Positions 1-8,936 of a stretch of 64,000 nucleotides of DNA are shown one piece after another. This stretch comes from Streptosporangium amethystogenes. GTDB taxonomy: Bacteria > Actinomycetota > Actinomycetes > Streptosporangiales > Streptosporangiaceae. Position 1 is the first letter of the stretch. Each line of letters begins with the position of its first letter. Under the pieces are notes generated by a model that ran no database searches, was not told the origin of the DNA, and saw only the letters and a list, made by a program, of their open reading frames with translations. The translations under genes and the position numbers were made by a program. The stretch spans positions 186,001 through 250,000 of the forward strand of contig NZ_JOEQ01000005.1 in assembly GCF_000721075.1 (NCBI RefSeq), given 5' to 3'.

Positions 1-32
1 TCTGCGACGCCAAGACCGTCTGGATCGGCTGA
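1..32 (+). CDS. C-terminal end of an unidentified gene (partial)
   Basis: One plus-strand frame reads CDAKTVWIG and ends at a TGA at positions 30-32, directly before a hairpin at 40-55. This fits the last codons of a gene that starts before the window. Nothing about its product can be said from nine residues. Confidence 0.3.
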   Translation, partial: CDAKTVWIG

Positions 33-39
33 TCGCCCG

Positions 40-55
40 CCGCGCCTCGGCGCGG
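40..55. terminator. Bidirectional terminator-like hairpin
   Basis: CCGCGCC and GGCGCGG form a perfect 7-bp GC stem around a TC centre. It sits between a plus-strand stop at 32 and the minus-strand stop of the acyltransferase gene at 61, where a shared terminator would be expected. There is no U-tract, as is common in actinomycetes. Confidence 0.5.
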
Positions 56-60
56 AGTCC

Positions 61-1560
61 TCAGGCGGGCACCATCTGCCTGGCCGGGAGGCTGTCCACC
101 GGGGCGAGCCGTCCGGCGGGCTCGATCTGCTCCATCAGCTCGTCCATGGCCTCCTGCAGGTGGCCCATGAGCCGCCACACATCGGCCACCCGGTCCGGGC
201 AGGACAGGATGCCGAAGTCGAGCGAGCCGTCATAGGAGAAGCAGGTGATGTTGACCCCGCCGCTCACGTCGGTCAGCACGGACATGGGGTGGTAGGCGAG
301 CACCCTGGCCCCGCACAGGTACAGCGGGAGTTGCGGTCCAGGCACGTTCGAGACGATCAGATTGATCGGCGGCAGCATGATCGAGGCCAGCCGGAACACC
401 CTGGAGGTCGCCAGCGCGGTGACGGCCGCGGGCAGCATCGACGACAGCTCGCTCAGCCAGCCGGTGGGGGAGCCGGCGAACCGCCGCTTGGCGGTGTGCA
501 TCGTCCGCGCCATGACGCGCAGGCGCTCGCGGGGACAGGCCAGGTCGGTCGGGATGGGGGTGACCATGACGGAGATCTGGTTACCGACCATGTCCTGGGC
601 GCTCGCGGTGCGGACCGCGACCGGGACCGCGGCGATCAGCGGCCGGTCGGGCAGCGCGTCGCGCTCATGTAGCCAGGCGCGCAGCGCCGAGGCGCACAGC
701 GTCATGACCACGTCGTTGACGCTGGCCCCCGAACTCCTGGCCACCCGTTTGACGTCCGCCAGCGGGATCGACCCGTAGGAGAAACGCCGCTCGGGGCCGA
801 TCGGGCCGTTGAACGGTGTGCGCGGCGCCGTCAGCATGGGCAGTTCCGGCAGCTCCCGCACCCTTCCGGTGATCATCCGGGTGGCGGCGGCCACCTGCCG
901 GGCACCCGGCAGCGCCGAGGCCAGCGGCATCGTGTCGAGTTCGGTCGCCATGCGGCCCAGCGAGTACAGCGTTCTGGCGGGCTGCATCACCGACCTGGCC
1001 ACGGCCCCGGCGAGCATGCCCGCCAGACCGGGGGCGGTGGTCCGCGGCGTGGGCGCGGGCCGCTCGACGACGCGAGGCTCGGGCGTCAGATCCAGCAGCG
1101 CGGCGAGTGTCTCCGCTCCCGAGACCCCGTCGATGGCGCAGTGGTGGACCTTGGCGTACAGGGCGACCCGGCCACCGGTCAGTCCCTGGATGAGATGCAT
1201 CTCCCAGAGCGGGCGGCCCCGGTCGAGGCGACGCTCGTGGATCCGGGCCACCTCTTCGGCAAGCTGGGCGTCGTCGCCCGGCGCGGCCAGGGTCACCTCG
1301 TGGACGTGGCCGGCGACATCGAGATCGGGGTCCTCCGTCCAGTAGGGCCGGTCGAGGTCGAACGGCACGGTGGCCAGGCGAAGCCTCAGCGCCGGGGCCA
1401 GGTGCACCCGCTCGCGGAGCAGCCCGATCAGGCACTCGCGGGTGACGGCCCCCGCCCGGGAACAGGCCGGGTCGAGGATGGCAAGTCCCGCGACATGGGC
1501 CGCCGTGGTCGCCGATTCTGCGTGAAGGAACTGCGCGTCGAGCGCGGTCAGCTGGCGCAT
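61..1560 (-). CDS. WS/DGAT family wax ester synthase / diacylglycerol acyltransferase
   Basis: A 499-residue protein of the bacterial WS/DGAT family. These enzymes join acyl-CoA to long-chain alcohols or diacylglycerol and make wax esters or storage triacylglycerol at the membrane-lipid droplet interface. The active-site motif HHCAIDG of the HHxxxDG type lies near residue 138. The N-terminus (LTALDAQFLHAES) matches the usual family start, and a C-terminal SNVPGP stretch is also typical. Length is normal (about 450-500). The ATG is preceded by AGGAGG. It is monocistronic, with about 270 bp to the next gene. The family is usually multicopy in actinomycetes, so the exact substrate cannot be told. 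Confidence 0.93.
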   Translation of the reverse strand: MRQLTALDAQFLHAESATTAAHVAGLAILDPACSRAGAVTRECLIGLLRERVHLAPALRLRLATVPFDLDRPYWTEDPDLDVAGHVHEVTLAAPGDDAQLAEEVARIHERRLDRGRPLWEMHLIQGLTGGRVALYAKVHHCAIDGVSGAETLAALLDLTPEPRVVERPAPTPRTTAPGLAGMLAGAVARSVMQPARTLYSLGRMATELDTMPLASALPGARQVAAATRMITGRVRELPELPMLTAPRTPFNGPIGPERRFSYGSIPLADVKRVARSSGASVNDVVMTLCASALRAWLHERDALPDRPLIAAVPVAVRTASAQDMVGNQISVMVTPIPTDLACPRERLRVMARTMHTAKRRFAGSPTGWLSELSSMLPAAVTALATSRVFRLASIMLPPINLIVSNVPGPQLPLYLCGARVLAYHPMSVLTDVSGGVNITCFSYDGSLDFGILSCPDRVADVWRLMGHLQEAMDELMEQIEPAGRLAPVDSLPARQMVPA

Positions 1561-1828
1561 CGGTCGAGCCTCCTGGCGGAAGATGGGAGAACACGTATTG
1601 CCATCATCAGGTCGGCACGTTTCCCTCTCGTTTCCTCCGTGGGACCGCGGATGTCTTTCCGGCGAGGCATGGAGGCCCAGTCGATCATCGCGTTAGGTGA
1701 CATTCCCATTTCGCTCGGTAGTCACGCCTGTCGGATGGAGGTGTCCGGGGGATTCTTTCCGAAGGTGATACCGGGGCGCGGGCATCCGGAGCCGTGGGCC
1801 GAGCCGTTCGGCCGGATCGGGCTCCCGG

Positions 1829-3070
1829 TCAGCCGCTCACGACGGTCACGGGGTGGCAGACGACGGCGTCGAAGAGGTAGCCGAAGTCGTTGTGCGTGGT
1901 GTGCGACGGCTGGACCACGCCGGTCTCGTCGGTGGCGCGGGCGAGCAGGAAGTGCCGGCCGCTCTCCGCGGGTTTCCAGGTGACCTGCCAGCGGGTCCAG
2001 GTGGATGCCACGTGCGGTCCGCGCAGCGGAGCACGCTGCCAGGTGGCGCCGCCGTCCAGGCTCACCTCCACGTCGGCGATCCGGCCGTTGCCCGACCACG
2101 ACCGCCCGCGCAGCACGTAGGGGCGCCCGGCGACCAGGGTGGCGTTCCAGGGCAGCTCGAAGGCGCTCCTGACTCCCTGCGTGGTCAGCGGGGCACCGCC
2201 CTGCGGCGGGTAGGCGTCGCCGAACATCCGGTAGAACTCGGTGTTCCAGGGCGAGGACAGCGGCGAGGTGGACACCTCGATGTCGCCGACCCACTTGACC
2301 GAGGCCAGGCCGATCCAGCCGGGGACGACCAGTCGCACGGGGTGGCCGTGGTCGGGCGGGAGCGGCTCGTCGTTCATCTCGTAGGCGAGGATGACGTCCC
2401 GCAGCGCCTTGGTCGCCGGGATCGGGCGGCGTACCCGGCCGTGGTCGACCCCGTCGGCCACGTAGGCGGGGTCGAGTCCGCGGGCCATGACGTCGACGGC
2501 GTCCGGGGTGATCCCGGCCCGTTCCAGCACCGTGGCCAGCGGCACCCCGCGCCAGCGGGCCACCCCGATGCCGCCGAGCAGCCACGGGGTGCCGGTGACC
2601 TCCTGGTGCTGCTGGGTGGTGAAGAGGCTCCGCCCGTTGCCCGCGCACTCGATCGCCACGTCGCGTGTCACCGAGGGCATCGCGAGTAGTTCCTCATAGC
2701 CGAAACTCCGGGGGGCGCTCAGGCCCGTGCCGTGCAGCCGTAGTCGCCAGGTGGCCGCGTCGATGATCGGGGTGGTGGTGTGGTTGCGGACGAAGAACCG
2801 GTCGTTGGGCACGTGGAACCCGACGTCGCCCATGGCGTCCCAACGCATCTCGGCATTGGTCTCGTGCTCGACGAACAGCTCCGGCGGCAGCGGCTTGACG
2901 ATCCCCGAGGCGGACGGCCCGTCGCCCGAGGCCCCGCCGTCGCCGCCCCTGTCGTCGAGGGTCCTGCCGTCGACGGTGGCCAGCCGGAGCCGGTCGGGGG
3001 CCTCCTGCGGGATCTGTCCGGCTCGGGCGCGCCGACGGCCGGCCTCGTCGTCGAGGTTCTCGTACGGCAT
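1829..3070 (-). CDS. Sulfite oxidase family molybdopterin oxidoreductase
   Basis: 413 residues with the sulfite-oxidase fold. An N-terminal molybdopterin-binding domain (about residues 60-275) carries the Mo-ligand cysteine in IECAGNGRS (C142), with the motif VPNDRFFVRNH before it. A C-terminal Ig-like dimerisation domain (about 290-410) contains the ADVEVSLDGGATW-type sequence. There is no signal peptide and no cytochrome domain, so it resembles cytoplasmic SorA/plant-type enzymes. The first 55 residues are charged and Gly/Asp-rich and probably disordered. Substrate could be sulfite or another oxo-acceptor. GAGGAGC precedes the ATG. Confidence 0.88.
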   Translation of the reverse strand: MPYENLDDEAGRRRARAGQIPQEAPDRLRLATVDGRTLDDRGGDGGASGDGPSASGIVKPLPPELFVEHETNAEMRWDAMGDVGFHVPNDRFFVRNHTTTPIIDAATWRLRLHGTGLSAPRSFGYEELLAMPSVTRDVAIECAGNGRSLFTTQQHQEVTGTPWLLGGIGVARWRGVPLATVLERAGITPDAVDVMARGLDPAYVADGVDHGRVRRPIPATKALRDVILAYEMNDEPLPPDHGHPVRLVVPGWIGLASVKWVGDIEVSTSPLSSPWNTEFYRMFGDAYPPQGGAPLTTQGVRSAFELPWNATLVAGRPYVLRGRSWSGNGRIADVEVSLDGGATWQRAPLRGPHVASTWTRWQVTWKPAESGRHFLLARATDETGVVQPSHTTHNDFGYLFDAVVCHPVTVVSG

Positions 3071-3160
3071 CCGGCACCGCTCCTCTCTACACCTATTTCC
3101 TACCAGTAAACTATGTAATGCACGATGGGTGTCACGTCCTTGCCGTTCTCAATCATCCCC

Positions 3161-4846
3161 TCAACGACCGAGGAAAGCCAGCAGCCGCTCCAGCGGCCAG
3201 GTGTTGATCACATCGTCGCCGGTGAGCCAGCCGCGCTGGGCGACACCGATGCCGAACCGCTGGTTGTCGAGATGGGGAACCGCGTGGGCGTCGCTGTCGA
3301 TGGAGAATCTCACACCGTGGTGCCGCGCCAGCCGCACCAGGTCCGAGGGGAGGTCGGAGCGGTCGGGGAAGGAGTCGATCTCCATCGCGGTGCCGGTGCG
3401 GGCCGCAGCGCGGAACACCTCGTCCCAGTCGGCGTCCACCGGTCCTCGGGCGCCGATCCTGCGGGTGGTCGGGTGGCCGATGATGTGCACGTGGGGGTTC
3501 TCACACGCGGTGACGAGGCGCCGGGTCATCTCCTCGCGGGACTGGGTGAAGTGCGAGTGGACGCTGGCCACGCACACGTCGAAGCCCGCCAGCACCTCGG
3601 CCGGCCAGTCGACCGAGCCGTCGGGGGCGATGTTCAGCTCGCTGCCGTGCAGCAGCCGCATCCCCGGATATCCCTCCTGCAGCCGGTGCAGCCGCTCGCG
3701 CTGCTCCAGGGCCGCCTCCAGCGTCATCCGCTGCATCGCCAGGTCGGGCGCATGGTCGGTCACCGCGTAGTAGGAGTAGCCGCGAGCGTGGGCGGCGGCG
3801 ACCATGTCCTCCAGCGAGGCGATCCCGTCGGTCAGGTCGGTGTGGGTGTGCAGGTCGCCCCGCAGATCCTCCAGGGTGACCAGCTCGGGCAGCTCGCCGG
3901 CGAGCGCGGCGGCGATCTCACCGGTGTCCTCGCGCAGGGTCGGCGGGATCCACTCCATGCCGAACGCGTGGAACACCTCCTCCTCGGTCGCGGCCGCGAT
4001 CACCCGCTCCCCCTCGAAGAGGCCGTACTCCGACAGCTTCCAGCCCTTCTTCACCGTGATCTCCCGCAGGTGCACCGTGTGCTCCTTGGAGCCGGTGAAG
4101 TACATCAGTGCGGCGCCCCACGACTCGGCGGGGACCAGGCGCAGGTCGACCTGGACACCCTGGGCGGTGCGGATCGAGGTCTTCTTGTCGCCCGAGGCGA
4201 TGACCTCCGCGACATAGGGCTGGGCCTTGAAATCGTCCATCAGCGACTCGGGGCCGACCGCGAGGATGTCGATGTCGCCGATGGTGTCCTTCATCCGGCG
4301 CAGCGACCCGGCGTAGGCGATCCGCTCGGCACCCGGCAGTGAGGCGATGACCCGCTCCGCCAGGTCCATGGCGACTCCGATGTGCATCCTGGCGCTGTTC
4401 TCCGCCAGCTGCTCGACCCCCTTGAGCAGGTTCTCCACGGTCTTGGCGCCGAAGCCCCTGACGCCCTCCAGACGCCCCTCCCCGATGGCCTTCACCAGTG
4501 CCTCGGGGGAGTCGATGCCCAGCTCCTGGTAGAGGAAGACCGCCTTCTTCGGCCCGAGCGAGGCCACCCGGGTCAGCCGCCGCACCCCCTGGGGAACCTT
4601 CCCCCGCAGGTCGTCGAGCTGCCGGAAGCCGCCCCGCGCCAGGTATTCCTCGACCTTCTTGGCGATCGCCTCACCCACCCCCGGCACGCTTCGCACGGGC
4701 ACGGTCGTGATGTCCTCGGGAAAGCCCGCGATCGCCTTGGCCGCCTTCTGGTAACTGCGGACCCGGAACGCGTCGCCGCCGGTCATCGCGAACAGCTCGG
4801 CGTACTCCTCCAGAGCGGCCGCGACGTCGTCGTTAGCTCGTGCCAT
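3161..4846 (-). CDS. polX: DNA polymerase/3'-5' exonuclease PolX
   Basis: 561 residues with the bacterial PolX layout. An N-terminal helix-hairpin-helix region contains VPGVGEAIAKKV (about residues 54-65) and GFGAKTVENLL (about 131-141). The family-X polymerase palm has the catalytic acids in GDIDIL (D191, D193) and VQVDLRL (D234). A C-terminal PHP domain begins at about residue 335 with DLHTHTDLTDG, followed by metal-binding segments such as SVHSHF, GHPTTR and SDAHAV. The family fills short gaps in base-excision and double-strand-break repair, and the PHP part gives exonuclease activity. All expected motifs are present. It is unrelated to the sugar genes nearby. Confidence 0.95.
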   Translation of the reverse strand: MARANDDVAAALEEYAELFAMTGGDAFRVRSYQKAAKAIAGFPEDITTVPVRSVPGVGEAIAKKVEEYLARGGFRQLDDLRGKVPQGVRRLTRVASLGPKKAVFLYQELGIDSPEALVKAIGEGRLEGVRGFGAKTVENLLKGVEQLAENSARMHIGVAMDLAERVIASLPGAERIAYAGSLRRMKDTIGDIDILAVGPESLMDDFKAQPYVAEVIASGDKKTSIRTAQGVQVDLRLVPAESWGAALMYFTGSKEHTVHLREITVKKGWKLSEYGLFEGERVIAAATEEEVFHAFGMEWIPPTLREDTGEIAAALAGELPELVTLEDLRGDLHTHTDLTDGIASLEDMVAAAHARGYSYYAVTDHAPDLAMQRMTLEAALEQRERLHRLQEGYPGMRLLHGSELNIAPDGSVDWPAEVLAGFDVCVASVHSHFTQSREEMTRRLVTACENPHVHIIGHPTTRRIGARGPVDADWDEVFRAAARTGTAMEIDSFPDRSDLPSDLVRLARHHGVRFSIDSDAHAVPHLDNQRFGIGVAQRGWLTGDDVINTWPLERLLAFLGR

Positions 4847-4894
4847 GAGGCCAGCCTAGAAGATCGCACCGACAGTTCCCGCTCCCGGCCGGCC

Positions 4895-5563
4895 TCAGGC
4901 CCCGTCCAGATCGGGAAGGTCCGCCGGATAGGTCAGCAGATGGCCGCACATGCCATCACGGGGCACGGAGGGCAGCCGGGTGACCGCCGCCTCGCGCAGG
5001 TGGGCCAGGTCGCCGGCGCGGAGCGCGGCCAGCCGGGCGCCCGTCGTCTCCGCCGCGCGCAGCGGGCCCTGGCGCCAGCGGGACTCGAAGGCGTCCAGGT
5101 GGGGGCCGACGAGGCGGGCGGCGGCCTCAAGGAAGGCGGCGAAACCGGGACGGCCCGCGGCACGGAGCCGCAGGAACCCCTCGACGGCCAGGTCACGGCG
5201 CTCGCGCGGGGCCGAGCGCGCGGCCCCGGCGTAGCCGGCCGGATCGGCGAGGACGTCGGGGGGGAAGGTCAGGACGGCGTCGCCGGCCTCGGGCAGGCCG
5301 CTGTTCTGCATGAGCACCACGATGCGCAGATCACCGCCGTTGACCAGGCGATGAACGGTGCCGGGGGTGAACCAGACGACGGAGCCGGGGGCCAGCGCCG
5401 TCTCCTGGTAACCGTCCCAGGTCAGGGTCTGCACACTGCCGGAACCGGCCACCACGGCGTACGCCTCGGCACACACGGTGTGCAGGTGCGGCGAGCCACC
5501 GCGCAGGCCGTCGGCGGCGGGCCAGTCGTAGACGGTCAGATCGCTCACGCCGGTGCCGAACAT
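4895..5563 (-). CDS. Cupin-domain protein of a sugar-catabolic cassette (copy 1)
   Basis: 222 residues. The first about 115 hold a cupin barrel: HLHTVCAEAYAVVAG matches cupin motif 1, and PGTVHRL matches motif 2. The rest is a helical tail. Its function is unknown. A binding or isomerase role on a sugar acid or keto-sugar is inference. It is the last gene of a minus-strand run after the PmoA-like gene (18 bp gap) and the Gfo/Idh/MocA gene, so probably co-transcribed. A clear paralogue lies at 24472-25206 in the same company, sharing VYDWPAADG, VVWFTPGT, HRLVN and MQN-GLPEAGDA, so the two proteins form a conserved cassette member. Confidence 0.82.
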   Translation of the reverse strand: MFGTGVSDLTVYDWPAADGLRGGSPHLHTVCAEAYAVVAGSGSVQTLTWDGYQETALAPGSVVWFTPGTVHRLVNGGDLRIVVLMQNSGLPEAGDAVLTFPPDVLADPAGYAGAARSAPRERRDLAVEGFLRLRAAGRPGFAAFLEAAARLVGPHLDAFESRWRQGPLRAAETTGARLAALRAGDLAHLREAAVTRLPSVPRDGMCGHLLTYPADLPDLDGA

Positions 5564-5581
5564 GGGTGCTCCCTGGGTCTC

Positions 5582-6421
5582 TCACGCCGGTGCCGGACAC
5601 GGGTGCCTCCGGACGTACGCCTCCAGCCGGGGACGGTCCCACGCGCCGGTGGCCACGACCATCCGGTAGCGCAGCCGCAGCGTCGCGCCGGGCGGCAGGA
5701 TCAGTTCGCGATGGAACGCGATGGACGGGTTGACCGCCGCGAACGGCGTCGTGCGGACGAACCAGACGGTGGGCTGGGCGCTCTGGAACAGCAGGGTGGA
5801 GGAGCGGTCGACCTCGTCATGGGTGCCGCCGTAGGCCAGCCACGCCGACTCCCGGCCCATCATCTCCGGCCCCTCGCCGCCTTCGGCGATCACCCGGCCG
5901 TGCTCGAAGGAGCGGGGCCCGCGCCAGAACAGGCCGCAGTACCCGGCCATCGGGCGGCCGGAGGTGGTGGGACTGCCGAAGACCAGGTCCCTTCCGCGTA
6001 CGTTGGTGATCGCGGTGGACAGCTCCAGCGCCCATGAGTCGTCGCCGACGTCGCCGATCTCGAAGGTCCGCACCTCGTCCACCCAGTGCTCGCCGCCCTG
6101 GGTGTGCCAGGTCAGCCGCTCCACGCCCGGGGCGGGGAACTCCTCGTGCCGCATGGTCCCGTTGTTCGGCAGGTCCACGTATCCGGCGGCCGCGCGGACG
6201 TAGCTGCCGCCGCCCCAGAAGTTCTCCCCCGACAGGTCCGAGACGGTCAGCTGCAGGCCCCGGTGCCAGCGGTGGTCGTGCGGGCGGTAGGCGCTGACCA
6301 CGTCGCCCGCCAGGGTCCTGATCGGGTGGAAGTAGGGCTTGGGCGATTCGAACACCGGCGTTTCCGGCCGGTGGACGTAGCGCAGGATCTCGACGCCGCG
6401 CTCGGTGAAGGTCAGCTCCAT
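5582..6421 (-). CDS. PmoA-like (DUF6807) protein, copy 1
   Basis: 279 residues resembling the family Pfam calls PmoA, a misleading name since it is not the methane monooxygenase subunit. Landmarks are YRPHDHRWHRGLQ (about residues 45-57), ENFWGGGSY, and a C-terminal LRYRMVVATG. The fold is expected to be a beta-rich, epimerase/galactose-mutarotase-like sandwich. Such genes often sit next to Gfo/Idh/MocA dehydrogenases in sugar clusters, as here: the start overlaps the dehydrogenase stop by 10 bp. The molecular activity is unknown. The paralogue at 25200-26072 shares these motifs, including SPKPY-HP-RTL and DEVDRSSTL. Confidence 0.85.
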   Translation of the reverse strand: MELTFTERGVEILRYVHRPETPVFESPKPYFHPIRTLAGDVVSAYRPHDHRWHRGLQLTVSDLSGENFWGGGSYVRAAAGYVDLPNNGTMRHEEFPAPGVERLTWHTQGGEHWVDEVRTFEIGDVGDDSWALELSTAITNVRGRDLVFGSPTTSGRPMAGYCGLFWRGPRSFEHGRVIAEGGEGPEMMGRESAWLAYGGTHDEVDRSSTLLFQSAQPTVWFVRTTPFAAVNPSIAFHRELILPPGATLRLRYRMVVATGAWDRPRLEAYVRRHPCPAPA

Positions 6422-7458
6422 GCGCGTCCGTCCAGGCGATGGTAGAAGGGGTGGTCGGGGGTGAGGTCGGTGCGGAGCACGGGCCGGCCGGTGAACGCCG
6501 AGGCGTACAGGCCGGTGATCAGTTCGAGCGACCGGCGCCCCTCGGGGCCGCTCATCGGCGGGCGCTCACAGCGCTCGTAGGCGTCCAGCAGCTCCGCCAG
6601 CTGCGCCTCGTGCGAGCTCGGCAGGTCGCTCGGCGGGTTCCAGCGCTCCGAGGTGGACCTCCAGTCGGCGTTGCGGTAGCCGTACAGGTGGCGCAGCTCC
6701 ACCGTCGCCTCGGCGTAGTCGAAGCGCAGGTAGCTCTCCTCGCGCCGGGACAGCACGCTGTTGACCACCGAGGCCATGGCTCCGGAGGCGAAGCGGACGG
6801 CGGCCATCGAGACGTCCTCGGTCTCGATCCGGCGGTCCAGCGTGCCGGTCATCGCGCGGATCTCCGACCAGTCGCCCAGGATCGACAACATGAGGTCCAT
6901 CTGGTGGATGCCGTGCCCCATGGTGGGGCCGCCGCCTTCGGTCTCCCAGCGGCCGCGCCAGGGCGCCTCGAAGTAGGCGTGGTCGCGGTACCAGGCGGTC
7001 ACGCAGAGCGCGACGAGCGGGCGGCCCAGCTCGGGGGCGAGGGCGCGCAGGTGGCGCGCACCGGAGCCGAACCGGTGCTGGGAGACCACCGAGGCGTAGC
7101 CGGGCCCCTCGGCCGAGGTGATCAGGTCGTACTCGGCCAACGACCGGCAGGCGGGTTTCTCGATCCACACCCAGGCGCCGGCCTTCAGGCAGGCCCTCGC
7201 CTGGGCGGCGTGCAGGTGCGGCGGGGTGCACAGGTGGACGAGGTCGGGCCGCTCGGCGTCGAGCAGCGCCTCCAGGGAGGGGTACGCCCGCGGGATCGCG
7301 TGCTCGGCGCAGAACGCCCTGACCCGAGCCTCGTCGGTGTCCGCGGCGGCCACCACCCGCGCCCGGTGCGACTGGGTGCGCAGCGCGGGCAGATGGCAGA
7401 TCCCCGCGATGCCGCCGGTGCCCACGACCGCCACCCGGATCATCCGCGTCCTTTCCAC
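6412..7458 (-). CDS. Gfo/Idh/MocA family sugar dehydrogenase, copy 1
   Basis: 348 residues. An N-terminal Rossmann domain begins VAVVGTGGIAG (GxGxxG dinucleotide motif). The family signature EKP occurs in VWIEKPACRS (about residue 100). The C-terminal beta-sheet domain binds substrate, with GHGIHQMDL near residue 185, whose His is a usual catalytic candidate. These cytoplasmic NAD(P)-dependent enzymes oxidise or reduce sugars or sugar acids. It heads the cassette with the PmoA-like and cupin genes and lies 28 bp after the GH30 stop, so all four genes may share the GH30 promoter. A paralogue is at 26069-27184. Confidence 0.93.
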   Translation of the reverse strand: MERTRMIRVAVVGTGGIAGICHLPALRTQSHRARVVAAADTDEARVRAFCAEHAIPRAYPSLEALLDAERPDLVHLCTPPHLHAAQARACLKAGAWVWIEKPACRSLAEYDLITSAEGPGYASVVSQHRFGSGARHLRALAPELGRPLVALCVTAWYRDHAYFEAPWRGRWETEGGGPTMGHGIHQMDLMLSILGDWSEIRAMTGTLDRRIETEDVSMAAVRFASGAMASVVNSVLSRREESYLRFDYAEATVELRHLYGYRNADWRSTSERWNPPSDLPSSHEAQLAELLDAYERCERPPMSGPEGRRSLELITGLYASAFTGRPVLRTDLTPDHPFYHRLDGRAWS

Positions 7459-7486
7459 GGGGAGGCCGTCTCCGGTACCGGGCGCG

Positions 7487-8854
7487 TCAACGTACGACGA
7501 CCGTGGTCAGGGAACGCGGAGGGAGGGTGAGGGTCCGCTCCGGCCGCAGACCCGCGAGCGGCGTGGCCGCGAGTGAGTGGTCGCCGTCGGTCAGGTAGGA
7601 GGTGGCCCGGCCTGCCCGGGTGGTGATCCTGGTGGAGACGGGGACGGTGGCGGTGTTGAGGATCTCCACGACCTCCGAGCCACCGGCGTTGCGGAAGGCG
7701 GTGACCTTCAGCGCCGGGTCGGCGGCCGTGACGGCGAGCCGGGCCGCGCCCGGCCGGATGAAGCGGCTGTAGGCGGCCAGTGCCCACAGGCGCTTGGAGA
7801 CGCGGTAGGTCGAGGTGGCCTCGTCGATCTGGATCAGGCCCCGGGTGGCACCGCGCGAGGCGCCGAACCAAAAGACGTAGCCGTTCGCCTTGCCCAGGGT
7901 GAGCGAGTCGTGGATCTGCTGGGCGACCGCGAGGCCGTCGTAGCCGCTGCCGTCGTCCCACGCCTCGTTCCAGGTGCTTCCGTTGGGCGACCACTCCGAC
8001 ATCCAGACCGGCCGGCCCGTGGGCAGCGGGCCGTCCACCGGGCTGACGTAGGGATGGCCGGCGTGGGTGGCGACCCACCGCCGCGCGGCGGGGTCGGCCT
8101 CGATGGCGCGGGTGTACTCGCGCTGCTCGGCCCAGCCGGCGGCATCGCAGCAGATCACCTTGAGGCCGGCGCGGGCCGCCGTGGGCCCGAGGACCTTGAC
8201 GAACTCGGCGGCCTGGTCCGGGGTGAAGCGCATCGAGGCGTACGAGACGGTGAGGTCGGGCTCGTTGGTGAACCCGAGGTCGGTGATCTTGATGCCCTCC
8301 CGGGCGTAGAACCTCGCGTACTGCACCAGGTAGTCGGCGTACGCCTGCCGCCACGCCGGGAGCAGGGTGCCGCCGTCGCTGTCGGAGCCGTTGTCCTTCA
8401 TGTAGCCGGGGGCGCTCCAGGCGTCGGCGTAGAAACGGTTCACGCCGTAGCGTCTGGCCTCCTTGGCCAGCCAGACCTGGCCGCCGTCCTCGCCGTCCCA
8501 GACGTACTTCGGCGGCGCGTCCGGGCCGCCGGGATCCTCGGGCTGGATGGAGGTCATCAGGTCGTACGGGCTGCCGGCGGGGGAGGAGCCGATGCCCAGG
8601 CGCAGGATGCTGAGCCCGGCGCCCTTCTCCGGGCTCAGCCAGAGGTCGAGGATCTCCCGCTGCTTGGCGGCGGGCAGCGCGCGGACCAGTTCGTTGCGCC
8701 GGAAGGCCTGGGAGAAGCCGAAACCGTCGATCCGCTGGAGCACGCCGTGCTGATCCACCCGGATTGGGGAAGCGCTTTCCTTAACGGCAGGGCCAAGCCC
8801 GAGAAGGGGGAGCAGGAGGATCGGTGTCAGTAGTGCCCTGTGACGTCGTGACAT
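7487..8854 (-). CDS. Secreted GH30 family glycoside hydrolase
   Basis: 455 residues with an N-terminal signal peptide (about residues 1-27). A TIM barrel starts with RIDGFGFSQAFRRNE, typical of GH30. The acid/base is inferred as E198 in FTNEPDLT and the nucleophile as E287 in MSEWSPNG. A C-terminal beta-sandwich ends in LPPRSLTTVVV, also typical. GH30 enzymes include glucuronoxylanases, beta-1,6-galactanases and beta-1,6-glucanases. The xylan genes nearby favour a xylan role, but specificity is not decided. The upstream 82 bp carry several copies of the LacI-type half-site, so repression by the adjacent regulator is likely. Confidence 0.9.
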   Translation of the reverse strand: MSRRHRALLTPILLLPLLGLGPAVKESASPIRVDQHGVLQRIDGFGFSQAFRRNELVRALPAAKQREILDLWLSPEKGAGLSILRLGIGSSPAGSPYDLMTSIQPEDPGGPDAPPKYVWDGEDGGQVWLAKEARRYGVNRFYADAWSAPGYMKDNGSDSDGGTLLPAWRQAYADYLVQYARFYAREGIKITDLGFTNEPDLTVSYASMRFTPDQAAEFVKVLGPTAARAGLKVICCDAAGWAEQREYTRAIEADPAARRWVATHAGHPYVSPVDGPLPTGRPVWMSEWSPNGSTWNEAWDDGSGYDGLAVAQQIHDSLTLGKANGYVFWFGASRGATRGLIQIDEATSTYRVSKRLWALAAYSRFIRPGAARLAVTAADPALKVTAFRNAGGSEVVEILNTATVPVSTRITTRAGRATSYLTDGDHSLAATPLAGLRPERTLTLPPRSLTTVVVR

Positions 8855-8865
8855 GCGGGAACCCG

Positions 8866-8926
8866 CTTTCCGAAAGTTTCACAAGATTACCGAGACTTTT
8901 CGTGTCGATCACCGTAAATGTTTCGG
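8866..8926. promoter_or_regulatory. Control region of the GH30 operon with LacI-type half-sites
   Basis: The gap between GH30 and the LacI gene holds related elements: CCGAAAGTTTCAC (8870-8882), CGAGACTTTTCG (8891-8902) and CCGTAAATGTTTCGG (8912-8926). All resemble the better palindrome CCGAAA-AC-TTTCGG upstream of the LacI gene. The match is imperfect at each site. Assignment to the LacI regulator is inference. Confidence 0.5.
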
Positions 8927-8936
8927 AGGGCGGCAG

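Noticed and set aside
1561..1828. Possible gene between the acyltransferase and the sulfite-oxidase-like gene
   Set aside because: The open frames there are extensions of shadows; no start with ribosome site and no motif.
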